From: Sphingomonas sp.
GTDB taxonomy: Bacteria > Pseudomonadota > Alphaproteobacteria > Sphingomonadales > Sphingomonadaceae
Reading direction: 5' to 3'
DNA length: 55,692 bases
Assembly: GCA_002707985.1 (NCBI GenBank)
Contig: PAOI01000014.1
Coordinates: 17,605-73,296 of the forward strand
The translations under genes and the position numbers were made by a program. This document shows positions 14,471-22,584 of this stretch, in pieces. The first letter of the stretch is position 1. Each line of letters opens with the position of its first letter. Under the pieces are notes generated by a model. The model was not told the DNA's origin. It saw only the letters and a list, made by a program, of their open reading frames with translations, and made no database searches.

Positions 14471-15201
14471 GCGCGGATCGCCTGCGCCATTATGTCGATC
14501 GCATCCGGCGGTTGATGGGCGAGCGCGCCGATATTTCGAGCGATATTCGCGATGTCTATCGCGAGGCGAAGGCCGAGGGGTTCGACACCGCGACGATCCG
14601 CAAGCTGGTCGCGCGGATGGATATGGAGCCGCATCATCGCGAGGAAGCCGATGCGATGCTGGCGACATATGAAGCGGCGATCGGCGGTCTGGACGATGCC
14701 GAAGTCGAGCGGCGGATCAGCGAGTTGCGGCCCGATGCGGCGGCGATCGCGCTGGAAATGCTGACGGCCGATATCGTCGGGCTGGAGGATGAGAGCCGCG
14801 CCGCCGCGCTGGTCGAGCATGTCACGGTGTTGCTGGATATCCGCGCCGAAATCGCCGTGCTGCGCGCGCAGGAGCGGATGCGCAAGGCAATGGCGAAGGA
14901 TGAAGGGTTCGACGCCAAACAGATTGCCGTCACCGTCCGCTGGTTCGAAAAATGCGTGAAGCATGGCGAGGAAGCGATGCGCGCGGGGGAAGCGACATTC
15001 CATTTATATCGCGGGACGGTGGAGGCCGATCGGATTGCGCCATCGGGCATGTCAGAGCGCGACCAGGGGTTGATGGCGAAGTTCGCCGGCAAGGATCCCG
15101 GCGCTGACAAGCGCAGCGCGGCGCGCAAGCGCCTGTCGGGCACGATCGCGACATTGAATGCGATGGACGCGGCAACGCGTCGCGGGGGTGGGCATGGCTG
15201 A
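14467..15201 (+). CDS. GapR-like (DUF2312) protein with two GapR-type modules
   Basis: A 244-residue protein. Residues about 4-70 (LRHYVDRIRRLMGERADISS, then DIRDVYREAKAEGFDTATIR) are a clear GapR/DUF2312 domain, a nucleoid protein that binds overtwisted AT-rich DNA and stimulates topoisomerases in Caulobacter. Residues about 118-190 (DIRAEIAVLRAQERMRKAMA, then KDEGFDAKQIAVTVRWFEK) repeat the same pattern more loosely. The tail is basic. Placed between two primase genes, it may handle supercoils at phage forks (inference). Confidence 0.78.
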   Translation: MSADRLRHYVDRIRRLMGERADISSDIRDVYREAKAEGFDTATIRKLVARMDMEPHHREEADAMLATYEAAIGGLDDAEVERRISELRPDAAAIALEMLTADIVGLEDESRAAALVEHVTVLLDIRAEIAVLRAQERMRKAMAKDEGFDAKQIAVTVRWFEKCVKHGEEAMRAGEATFHLYRGTVEADRIAPSGMSERDQGLMAKFAGKDPGADKRSAARKRLSGTIATLNAMDAATRRGGGHG

Positions 15202-16759
15202 CGCGATACCGGTGATTGTGCCCGATCCGTGGGATCTGGCGTGGCACGAGCTGAACGATCAGGGCAATGCCGATCGCTTTGTCGCGCATGCGGGCGGATT
15301 GTTGCTGCATGTGCGGGGTTGGGGATGGATCGCCTATCGCGACGGTTGCTGGAGCCGGGAGGATGGCGAGCGGCTTGCCGCGCTGAAGGCGATGGAAGTA
15401 GCGCGGCACATGCGCGAAGAAGTCCGCGCGCTGAACGAAGCGCTGGAGAACCGGAAGCTGCCCAAGGGTATGACCGAGGAGATGCTGCAGGGCCGGATCG
15501 AGGCGCTGGCCAAGCATGCCAATCAATCGGGCAATGCCAATCGCACCAAGGCGATGCTGGAACAGGCATCGAAGCTGGACGTGCTGAACCGATCGATCGA
15601 GGATTTCGACAGCGATCCGCTGGCGCTGAACGTTGCGAACGGGACGTTGCGATTCCGGCAGGACCGGGGCGGGGAGTGGGGTGTTTCGTTCCGACTGCAT
15701 GATCCGGCGGACCTGATCACGCGCAAGGCGAGCGTCGAATGGATCGAAGACGAAAAGGCGCGGGTGCCCAATGCCGAATGGCTGAAGCACCTGAAAACCG
15801 CGTTGCCGAACGAGGATGTCCGCTGGTTTTTTCAGAAGCTGATGGGATATTGCGCCACGGGCCTGACGCTGGAACAGATATTCGTGCTGCTGCAGGGCAA
15901 GGGCGGCGACGGCAAATCGACTGCGATGAACGTGCTGCGCATCGTGCTGGGCGGCTATGCCGTTTCGGGCAACGTCAAGTCGTTCATCGACACGCGCGAC
16001 AGCGATGCCGGCGGGCCGACGCCGGAGCTGATCCGGTTTGTCGGCGATACGCGGCTGATCAGCCTGCAGGAGCCCAAGCGCGGCAAGGCGCTGGCCGAGG
16101 ATCGGGTGAAACAATTCACGGGTGGATCGCCGGTCACATACCGCGCGCTGTATGGTGCGGAAGAGGAATTCGAGCCGCAGGGCAAGGTGGTGATGGAGTG
16201 CAACAGCCGCCCGCGCATCAGCGGCGACGATGACGGCATATGGCGCCGGATCGTGATCGTGCTGTGGCCGCACCAGTTCAAGGGCAGTGCGATCGTGAAA
16301 GGCATGGATCGCCGCATCCTGGCCGCCGAGGGTGGTGGAAGCGGGGTGCTGGCATGGATTGTCGAGGGGGTACTGGCGTATCTGCGCGACGGGCTGGAGC
16401 AGCCCGAGGACGTGCAGGATGCGATCGAGGAGTATCGCCGTTCGGCCAACCCTTTTTCGGAGTGGATGGCGGCTTGCGTGGTGGCCGATCCGCTCGCCCT
16501 GACGCTCGCGGCTGATCTGTACCGCAGTTACAAGGACTGGTGCCAGGAGCAGGAAATCGATGAACGCGCGGTGATGAGCCACAGCGCGTTCGGGCGGGCG
16601 CTGGGCGACAGGCAGATCATCGTGAAGGGTAAGGACCGGCGGGGCAAGGTGCTGCGCCGTGGGGCGCGGCTGCGCGACGATGCGGGCGCTGGCGAGGCGG
16701 GAGCCGATGGCGCGGATGACGGCGGCGATATCTGGCCCGGCGATAGCATGGCGCCGTGA
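15194..16759 (+). CDS. P4/D5-type primase-helicase (SF3 helicase)
   Basis: A 521-residue protein. Residues about 1-200 are the D5-type N-terminal region. The SF3 Walker A is GKGGDGKSTAMN (about 235-246) and a motif B/C region follows (GDTRLISLQEPKRGKALAED, then VMECNSRPRISGDDDGIWRR about 335-355). The C-terminal part (NPFSEWMAACVVADPLALTL) is the winged helix typical of the family. It should unwind DNA at the phage origin. It overlaps the GapR-like gene, and the repeat cluster directly downstream is the likely target. Acidic C-terminal tail. Confidence 0.9.
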   Translation: MADAIPVIVPDPWDLAWHELNDQGNADRFVAHAGGLLLHVRGWGWIAYRDGCWSREDGERLAALKAMEVARHMREEVRALNEALENRKLPKGMTEEMLQGRIEALAKHANQSGNANRTKAMLEQASKLDVLNRSIEDFDSDPLALNVANGTLRFRQDRGGEWGVSFRLHDPADLITRKASVEWIEDEKARVPNAEWLKHLKTALPNEDVRWFFQKLMGYCATGLTLEQIFVLLQGKGGDGKSTAMNVLRIVLGGYAVSGNVKSFIDTRDSDAGGPTPELIRFVGDTRLISLQEPKRGKALAEDRVKQFTGGSPVTYRALYGAEEEFEPQGKVVMECNSRPRISGDDDGIWRRIVIVLWPHQFKGSAIVKGMDRRILAAEGGGSGVLAWIVEGVLAYLRDGLEQPEDVQDAIEEYRRSANPFSEWMAACVVADPLALTLAADLYRSYKDWCQEQEIDERAVMSHSAFGRALGDRQIIVKGKDRRGKVLRRGARLRDDAGAGEAGADGADDGGDIWPGDSMAP

Positions 16760-16761
16760 GC

Positions 16762-17033
16762 GACGGACAGATGACGGACAGTTTGTTGCGACTCTCCGTC
16801 ATTTCGGGGCGGAGCGGTTTCGAGGCAGAAAGGCGAGCGATGGTCAAGAGGGAAAAGCGAGGTTTGTAGCGGGCGCGAGTGTCCGTCCGTCCGTCATGTG
16901 TCCGTCGCTGTATCCCGCAGAAATGCGAGGATGACGGACGGAACGGGCAGTACGGACAGCACGCGAAGCAAAGCCCATAAGGCGGGCGCGTGCGCATGTG
17001 CGAAGTTGTGATTTTCGTCTGTCTGTCCGTCAT
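16762..17033. repeat. Cluster of GACGGAC/GTCCGTC repeats, candidate replication origin
   Basis: About 290 bases without a gene hold eight exact copies of the heptamer in both orientations (at 16762, 16773, 16881, 16885, 16889, 16900, 16933 and 17025), plus near matches at 16794 and 16951. Extended copies read ATGACGGACAG or its complement CTGTCCGTCAT (16771-16781, 17023-17033). The cluster follows the primase-helicase gene directly, as origin iterons do in P4-like systems. No coding frame explains it. Confidence 0.6.
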
Positions 17034-17053
17034 TGGAAAAAGAGGGTTTGGGA

Positions 17054-17500
17054 ATGATCAGCAATGCAGAGCAGGTTCGGCTTCAGGGCGTGATGTCGTT
17101 CGACGATGTGCAGGAGCGACTGGTCGGCGCCGTCGAGATACGCAGGCGGCATCTGGGAAGCGGGCGCTGGCCGTTTGCGGGGGATGGCCCGTGGAACCTG
17201 GTGCTGTATGAAGCGCATGAGCATGGCGCCTATGACATTGCAGTGCGCAAGGTGCCGCCGACGCGCGCTGAACTGGCGCAGATGCGCGAGGCGTTCGAAT
17301 GGCTATTGCTGGTGCCCAAGGATGACGACCGGCTGCTGATCGTGCGGGCGATCGAGAAGATGGGTGCCGGGGCGGCGCGGGTGCCGTGGCGTATGTTGTG
17401 TCAGGACCGTCCGCGCTGGCGCACTCCGGACGGGCTGCGCATGCGATATGAGCGGGCGATGTCGCGGCTGACGCTGCGGCTAAACGCCATGGTGCGGTGA
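17054..17500 (+). CDS. Phage protein upstream of packaging genes (DUF6362-like)
   Basis: A 148-residue protein starting MISNAEQVRLQGV. Conserved-looking parts are FEWLLLVPKDDDRLLIVRAI (about 83-102) and VPWRMLCQDRPRWRTPDGLR (about 113-132), then a helical DGLRMRYERAMSRLTLRLN tail with a helix-turn-helix feel. I associate this pattern with DUF6362 proteins found next to terminase genes in alphaproteobacterial phages. A late-gene regulator is one possibility. The start was chosen after GAGGGTTTGGGA; a TTG seven codons upstream is the alternative. Confidence 0.6.
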   Translation: MISNAEQVRLQGVMSFDDVQERLVGAVEIRRRHLGSGRWPFAGDGPWNLVLYEAHEHGAYDIAVRKVPPTRAELAQMREAFEWLLLVPKDDDRLLIVRAIEKMGAGAARVPWRMLCQDRPRWRTPDGLRMRYERAMSRLTLRLNAMVR

Positions 17501-17706
17501 AGAATGGCGGAAATGCGTAACCGGACGTGTCAACCTGTTAATCGATTTCCATATGAAAATATTGTTGTTCGTTTTCCGGGTTTGAGCGGGCTATTTCTTG
17601 CCATGCTGGTCGCTGGCGTTTGACGGCGTCAGGCGGACATCCTCTCCTGGTCTGATGGCGGGCGGCATCGTGAAGATGTCGCCCGTTCGTATTTGGAGTG
17701 CATCGC
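17501..17706. other. Intergenic region before the packaging genes, with a hairpin
   Basis: The first part (17530-17580) is AT-rich compared with its surroundings. The second part holds an 11-bp hairpin (CGGGCGGCATC/GATGTCGCCCG, 17659-17685, five-base loop, one G-T pair). This is the junction between early and late genes, just before an HNH nuclease and terminase. A late promoter or the cohesive-end site could lie here, but I cannot show either. Confidence 0.35.
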
Positions 17707-18030
17707 GTGGGTTTGCTGGGTCGGATGCCGTCGAAGCTGAACGCTCCGGCTCCGGCGAAGCTCAAGGCAATGCCGAAGCGTGCGGACGGCTTCTATCAGT
17801 CGGCGGCGTGGCGCGATCTGGTTCGCGACATCAAAGCACAGCGCGGCAACTTTTGTGAGGATTGCGGCGCGGATGGCAAGACGCGGCGGTTGTTCGGGGA
17901 TCATGTCATCGAGGTGAAGGACGGTGGCGCGCTGCTCGATCCGGAGAACATACGGTTGCGATGCAGCCCCTGCCATGGCCGCAAGACGGCGCGCGTCAGG
18001 GCTGATCGGGCCGTGCGGGCTGGGCGATAG
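17707..18030 (+). CDS. HNH endonuclease
   Basis: A 107-residue nuclease with the zinc-bound HNH fold. CEDCG (about 50-54), DHVIEVKDGG (about 65-74, catalytic His), DPENIRLRCSPCH (about 78-90) give the His-Asn-His set between two CxxC pairs. HNH proteins beside terminase genes assist the terminase in specific DNA cleavage in HK97-like phages. The start is the GTG 8 bases after GGAG; a GTG three codons earlier overlaps that site. Confidence 0.88.
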   Translation: MGLLGRMPSKLNAPAPAKLKAMPKRADGFYQSAAWRDLVRDIKAQRGNFCEDCGADGKTRRLFGDHVIEVKDGGALLDPENIRLRCSPCHGRKTARVRADRAVRAGR

Positions 18031-18100
18031 GGGGGGGGTGAAAAGTCTGTAGGGCTGATGGCGTCGTGACCGCCGTTCCCCACATTCGGAGATTTTTTTC

Positions 18101-18586
18101 GTGGCGGATGAAATTTTGGGAACCGATTTGTTCGGCGACCCTGTTCTTGCGCAGCGGGATGGGGTTGGAAGGCCTGCGGTTGTGTGGTGCCGAGAAAAAT
18201 CAAACAAGGTGCTTTTGGCGTTTGCTGGCGGGCGCAGCATGAAAGAGGCGGCGGTGGCGGTGGGGTTGTCGGTGCCGACGCTCCGCAAGGTATATTTTTC
18301 CGAATGCGCGCAGCGGTCGATCGCGGCGGTTCGGATGGAAATGACCCAGCTCGCGCGGCTGAACGATCAGGCCGAGGCCGGGAATGTCGCGGCGGAAAAA
18401 GAGCTGCTGAAACAGCTTGAGCGGATCCGCGTCCGCGCGCTGAGCGATCGGATCGCGGGGCGCCAGTCCGGGACGGACAAGCCGAAGCAGTCGCCGAAGG
18501 GGAAAAAGGACGCGCAGAAGGAAGCGGCGGCGAATGTGGGAGGCAAGTTCGCCCCGCGCCCGGCTCCGGATACATTGCTGAACTGA
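18101..18586 (+). CDS. Terminase small subunit
   Basis: A 161-residue protein with a helix-turn-helix (MKEAAVAVGLSVPTLRKVYF, about 47-66), a helical oligomerisation segment (AEKELLKQLERIRVRALSDR) and a basic tail. Position directly before the large terminase and this layout fit DNA recognition for packaging. It uses a GTG start 11 bases after GGAG. Confidence 0.8.
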   Translation: MADEILGTDLFGDPVLAQRDGVGRPAVVWCREKSNKVLLAFAGGRSMKEAAVAVGLSVPTLRKVYFSECAQRSIAAVRMEMTQLARLNDQAEAGNVAAEKELLKQLERIRVRALSDRIAGRQSGTDKPKQSPKGKKDAQKEAAANVGGKFAPRPAPDTLLN

Positions 18587-18592
18587 TCGACC

Positions 18593-20341
18593 ATGCGCCC
18601 GCCCGAATGGTCCACCGCTTGCCCGGATTGGGAAGCGCGGATCACGGACGGGCGACCGCTGATCGCGCTGGCGCCGCTGTTTCCGGAGGAAGCGAACGCG
18701 GCGCTCGACGTGTTCAAATCGCTCCGCATGGTCGATGTCGCCGGTAAGCCGACATTCGGCGAAGCATGCGACCAGTGGGTTTTCGATTTTGTCGGTGCGA
18801 TCTTCGGCGCATATGATCCGAAGTCGGCCCGGCGGCTGATCAGCGAGTTCATGCTGCTGATCAGCAAGAAGAACGGCAAGTCGACGATCGCCGCGGCGAT
18901 CATGCTGACCGCGCTGATACTGAACTGGCGGCACGAAGCGGAATTGTTGATCCTGGCGCCGACGCTGGAGGTCGCCGGTAACAGCTTTAACCCGGCGGCG
19001 GCGATGGTGCGCGCCGATCCGGAGCTGACCGACCTGCTGCATGTGCAGGAGCATGTTCGGACGATCCGGCACCGGGTGACGAATGCGACGCTGAAAATCG
19101 TCGCTGCGGAAGCGGAAACGGCCAGCGGGAAAAAGGCCGGGTTCGTTTTGATCGAGGAACTGTGGCTGTTCGGCAAGAAGCCGAAAGCGGCGGCGATGCT
19201 GAGCGAAGCGCTGGGCGGGCTCGCGGCACGCCCGGAAGGGTTCGTGATCTATATCACGACGCACAGCGACGAACCGCCGGCGGGGGTGATGAAAGATCGC
19301 CTGGCCTATTTTCGCGATGTTCGCGACGGCATAATTGAGGACCGGGCGTCGTTGCCGGTGCTGTACGAATGGCCGCAGTCGATGCTGGATGACGAATCCT
19401 ATCTCGACCCGGCGAATTTTCGGGTGACCAACCCTAATCTGGGGCGGTCAGTCACAGCGGAGTGGCTGATCCGCAAATGGAAGCAGGAGCAGATCGGCGA
19501 AGGCGAGGGGCTGCAGATATTCCTTGCCAAGCATCTGAATGTCGAAATCGGACTTCGCCTGCGCCGGGATCGCTGGCGCGGGGCGGACCATTGGGAAGAT
19601 GCCGCCGACCCGACGCTTACGCTGGAAGAATTGCTGCGGCGGTGTGAGGTCGCAGTGGTGGGAATCGACGGCGGCGGCCTGGACGATCTGTTCGGCCTGT
19701 GCGTCGCCGGGCGCGAGCGCGGAACCGACCGGTGGCTGTTCTGGTGCAAGGCATGGGCGCAGCGCGAAGTGCTGTTCCTGCGCAAGGAAATCGCCAGCGT
19801 GCTGCAGGATTTCGAGAAAGACGGCGATTTGGTGCTGTGCGACGGGGAAATCCCCGAGCCGGAAGACGATGGTTCGGGCAAGCGCGTCACGCGCAACTTC
19901 CTGGAGCAGGATATTGCCGAGATCGTCGATACGGTCGAGCAGGTGAAGGACAGCGGATTGCTGCCGGAACGGGGCGCGGTGGGACTCGATCCGCAAGGCG
20001 TGGCCACACTGGTCGACGCGCTCACCGGCATCGGCCTGACGCAGGATCAGCTTTGGCCGATCGGACAGGGTTTCCGGCTGATGTCGGCAGTGCTCGGCGT
20101 TGCCCGCAAGCTGAAGTTTCGGCGGGCAGTGCATAATGGTTCGCGGATGATGGCGTGGTGCGTCAGCAACGCGAAGGAAGAAATCGGAAGGCAGTCGGTG
20201 ATGATCGTCAAAAACGCGCCGGGCGGTGCGAAGATCGATCCGTTCATCGCGCTGTTGAACGCGGCGCGGCTGCTGGAGATGAATCCGGAAGCTGCCAACG
20301 AAGGCAGCGTTTATGACGAACGTGAAATGGTGGTGTTGTGA
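18593..20341 (+). CDS. Terminase large subunit
   Basis: A 582-residue packaging motor of the HK97-like terminase family. The ATPase Walker A is a deviant SKKNGKST (about 91-98) and Walker B is FVLIEELWLFG (about 182-192). The C-terminal RNase H-like nuclease starts at VVGIDGGGLDDLFGL (about 354-368) with its metal-binding Asp residues. It translocates and cuts concatemeric phage DNA into proheads. The portal gene overlaps its stop. Confidence 0.93.
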   Translation: MRPPEWSTACPDWEARITDGRPLIALAPLFPEEANAALDVFKSLRMVDVAGKPTFGEACDQWVFDFVGAIFGAYDPKSARRLISEFMLLISKKNGKSTIAAAIMLTALILNWRHEAELLILAPTLEVAGNSFNPAAAMVRADPELTDLLHVQEHVRTIRHRVTNATLKIVAAEAETASGKKAGFVLIEELWLFGKKPKAAAMLSEALGGLAARPEGFVIYITTHSDEPPAGVMKDRLAYFRDVRDGIIEDRASLPVLYEWPQSMLDDESYLDPANFRVTNPNLGRSVTAEWLIRKWKQEQIGEGEGLQIFLAKHLNVEIGLRLRRDRWRGADHWEDAADPTLTLEELLRRCEVAVVGIDGGGLDDLFGLCVAGRERGTDRWLFWCKAWAQREVLFLRKEIASVLQDFEKDGDLVLCDGEIPEPEDDGSGKRVTRNFLEQDIAEIVDTVEQVKDSGLLPERGAVGLDPQGVATLVDALTGIGLTQDQLWPIGQGFRLMSAVLGVARKLKFRRAVHNGSRMMAWCVSNAKEEIGRQSVMIVKNAPGGAKIDPFIALLNAARLLEMNPEAANEGSVYDEREMVVL

Positions 20342-21609
20342 TGTCGCCTGACGATTATCGCGCTGCCGCCGGATATCGTCGTTCGACATCTGTCGGCTCA
20401 GTTATCACCCCGCCGAACCACGCCGTGGCCGATCGTCCTGTGCCGAGCAATGTGCTGGACGGCCGCTTCTGGGGTGATGACGAATGGGCGATGTTCAATG
20501 CGCTTCCGCAGGAAGCAAACAGCGCTGAAACGGCCGCGCGCGTTTCCGCCATCTATTTCTGCTGCTCGATCATTGCCGAAGCGATGGCGGTGCCGATCCG
20601 TTTCGTCGATTCGGATTATCGCGAGGTTTCGTTTCCACTGGCAGAAGTTCTCACGCTCGAGCCGAACCATCTGCAAACGTCCGCCGAATTCTGGTCGGCT
20701 ATGATGTTTGCCGGGGCTTTGCGCAATGCAGCGTTCGCCGAACCGGTCGCCACATTGGATGGAATCGAAATCTGGCCGCTGGACCCGCTTCGGACCAGTG
20801 TCGACTGGAAAGAGCGAAGTTTCACGCTTCGCCATTATGATGATGAAGGCCGCTCGCGTTTGATGCGTCCGCAACAGCTTTTCTGGTTCACGGGGCTGGG
20901 CGATGCGACCGCGCGTCCGCTGGTACCGTGGAAAATGGCGAAGGGATCGATCGATTTCCAGCTTGCCCTGGAAGTCGGCGGACGTTCCTTCTTTCGCAAC
21001 AATCGCCGCCTGGCGGGATGGTTGTCGACTGAGCAAAAGCTGACCGAGGAAGGAATTTCTCGTGTAAAGGTCGGCGTGAAGCGGTGGAAGCAGGGCGGCA
21101 TCCCTGTGTTGGAGCAGGGCCTGTCGTTTCATGATGTCGACACCAACAACGCTGATGCGCAGCTGACCGAACTGATCAAGCAGCGCACGCTGGAAATGGC
21201 GCGCTATTGGCGCATCCCCAAGTCGATGATCGGCGAAGACAATGCAGGAAAGGCCAATAGCGAGCAGGAAGCGCTGGATTTCGTAAAATATGTCGCGCGT
21301 CCATGGGGTCGGCGCATTGAACAGGCGATCACCACGCGCTTGCTGCCGCCCGATCTGCGGGCCGCCGGCGTCCGCGCGAAAATGAATTTCGATGCGCTGT
21401 TGCGCGGTGACAGTGCAACGCAGTGGAGAAATGCAGTTCTTGCACGGACAGCATCTGTAATGTCGGTCAATACGCTGCGTCGCGACTGGTTCAATCAGCC
21501 GCCGATCGATGAGGATTGGGCGAACGACCCGCGCGAACCACTGAACAGCAATCGTGCGGCGGACACAGCAACCGGCGGACAAACCGCGCCACAGGATCAG
21601 GTGAATTGA
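20341..21609 (+). CDS. Portal protein (HK97 family)
   Basis: A 422-residue portal. Typical features are VSAIYFCCSIIAEAMAVPIR near residues 63-82 and the clip/stem part around AIMLEMARYWRIPKSMIGE-like sequence (MARYWRIPKSMIGEDNAGKA, about 285-305). It forms the dodecameric ring for DNA entry and tail attachment. ATG overlaps the terminase stop; order terminase-portal-protease-capsid is standard. Confidence 0.9.
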   Translation: MSPDDYRAAAGYRRSTSVGSVITPPNHAVADRPVPSNVLDGRFWGDDEWAMFNALPQEANSAETAARVSAIYFCCSIIAEAMAVPIRFVDSDYREVSFPLAEVLTLEPNHLQTSAEFWSAMMFAGALRNAAFAEPVATLDGIEIWPLDPLRTSVDWKERSFTLRHYDDEGRSRLMRPQQLFWFTGLGDATARPLVPWKMAKGSIDFQLALEVGGRSFFRNNRRLAGWLSTEQKLTEEGISRVKVGVKRWKQGGIPVLEQGLSFHDVDTNNADAQLTELIKQRTLEMARYWRIPKSMIGEDNAGKANSEQEALDFVKYVARPWGRRIEQAITTRLLPPDLRAAGVRAKMNFDALLRGDSATQWRNAVLARTASVMSVNTLRRDWFNQPPIDEDWANDPREPLNSNRAADTATGGQTAPQDQVN

Positions 21610-21610
21610 C

Positions 21611-22489
21611 ATGAACGACATGCTGGCACCGACGGCTCTGTGGGCGATGCACCCGGCATTTCTGGACTCCTATCTGAAACGCGGTGCGATCGAGGCGATG
21701 CTGCCCGAAGGGCTTGCGGCGCTGGCAAATATGGGCAAGCCGGCAGAGGCTGCGAAGCCGCTGGATCCCATTCGGGAAGGCGCGACGGTCGTTATTCCAG
21801 TACGCGGGATGATGGCGCCGAGCGGTATCATCTGGGGTGCAGGGACGCTGACCGATCGTCTGGCCGACATGATCCGCGAATTCGGCGCCGATTCGAAAGT
21901 CGGTGCGATCGTGCTGGATATCAAAAGCCCTGGCGGTCTGGTGTACGGCACCCGCGAACTGGGCGATGCGGTTTTCGAAGTTCGGCAATCAAAACCGATC
22001 GTTGCCGTAGCCAGCCCGTTTTCGTTTTCGGCGGCGCATTGGCTGGCTACCCAGGGTAGCGCTTTTTATGCGAGCCCGAGTGCGGAAGTAGGTTCCGTCG
22101 GAGTTCGTAGCGGCCATGTCGACCAATCGGGGCTGGAAGAAAAGCTGGGAATGAAAACGACGCTGATTGCCTCGCATCCGGACAAGATTGCTGCACATCC
22201 CTATGCCCCGCTGACCGATGAGGATCGCGCTGTTATCGAGGCTGATGTTGCCGAGATGAACGCAGAATTCGTTTCAGCGATTGCGCGCGGGCGCGGGATG
22301 AAGGCGACCGATGTCCCTGGAGTACACGGCACCGGAAAGACGTTCAGCGCCCGGCGTGCCGCAGAAACCGGCATCACCGACGGTGTTATGACGTTGCGGG
22401 AAGCAGTCGCCAAATATAGCTCAAGCAGATCTCGAATGGAATTGATGCGCCGCCGCGCCGCAGTGCGCGGTGCAGCAGCTGCGATCTGA
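21611..22489 (+). CDS. S49-family (SppA-like) prohead protease
   Basis: A 292-residue protease. The S49 core runs from VVIPVRGMMAPSG (about 60) through DIKSPGGLVYG (about 100) to the nucleophile region ASPFSFSAAHWLATQ (about 136-150, Ser as catalytic residue) and AEVGSVGV. Phage S49 enzymes mature the capsid by cleaving scaffold or capsid N termini. The N-terminal half of the capsid protein downstream is a plausible scaffold-like substrate (inference). Confidence 0.9.
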   Translation: MNDMLAPTALWAMHPAFLDSYLKRGAIEAMLPEGLAALANMGKPAEAAKPLDPIREGATVVIPVRGMMAPSGIIWGAGTLTDRLADMIREFGADSKVGAIVLDIKSPGGLVYGTRELGDAVFEVRQSKPIVAVASPFSFSAAHWLATQGSAFYASPSAEVGSVGVRSGHVDQSGLEEKLGMKTTLIASHPDKIAAHPYAPLTDEDRAVIEADVAEMNAEFVSAIARGRGMKATDVPGVHGTGKTFSARRAAETGITDGVMTLREAVAKYSSSRSRMELMRRRAAVRGAAAAI

Positions 22490-22513
22490 AACGGCACAGA
22501 ATTTTAGAAATCA

Positions 22514-22536
22514 AGAGGTGCTTCGGCGCCTCTTTT
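22514..22536 (+). terminator. Rho-independent terminator or attenuator
   Basis: AGAGGTGC, loop TTCG, then GCGCCTCT and a T run form a stable hairpin with U tract between protease and capsid genes. It may lower upstream readthrough or protect the 3' end of the protease message while a downstream promoter boosts capsid. Confidence 0.7.
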
Positions 22537-22584
22537 TCGTGGGCGCACGCGCCCGATGCAACGGCCGATCGAAAGGAGTTCGAA

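Noticed and set aside
16881..16906. CRISPR-like short repeat array
   Set aside because: Repeats are heptamers in both orientations without regular spacers, and no cas genes are present. Origin iterons explain them better.
18010..18022. Run of nine G after the HNH gene as a programmed slippage site
   Set aside because: It lies at and beyond the stop codon of the HNH gene, and no downstream frame would gain a sensible extension.
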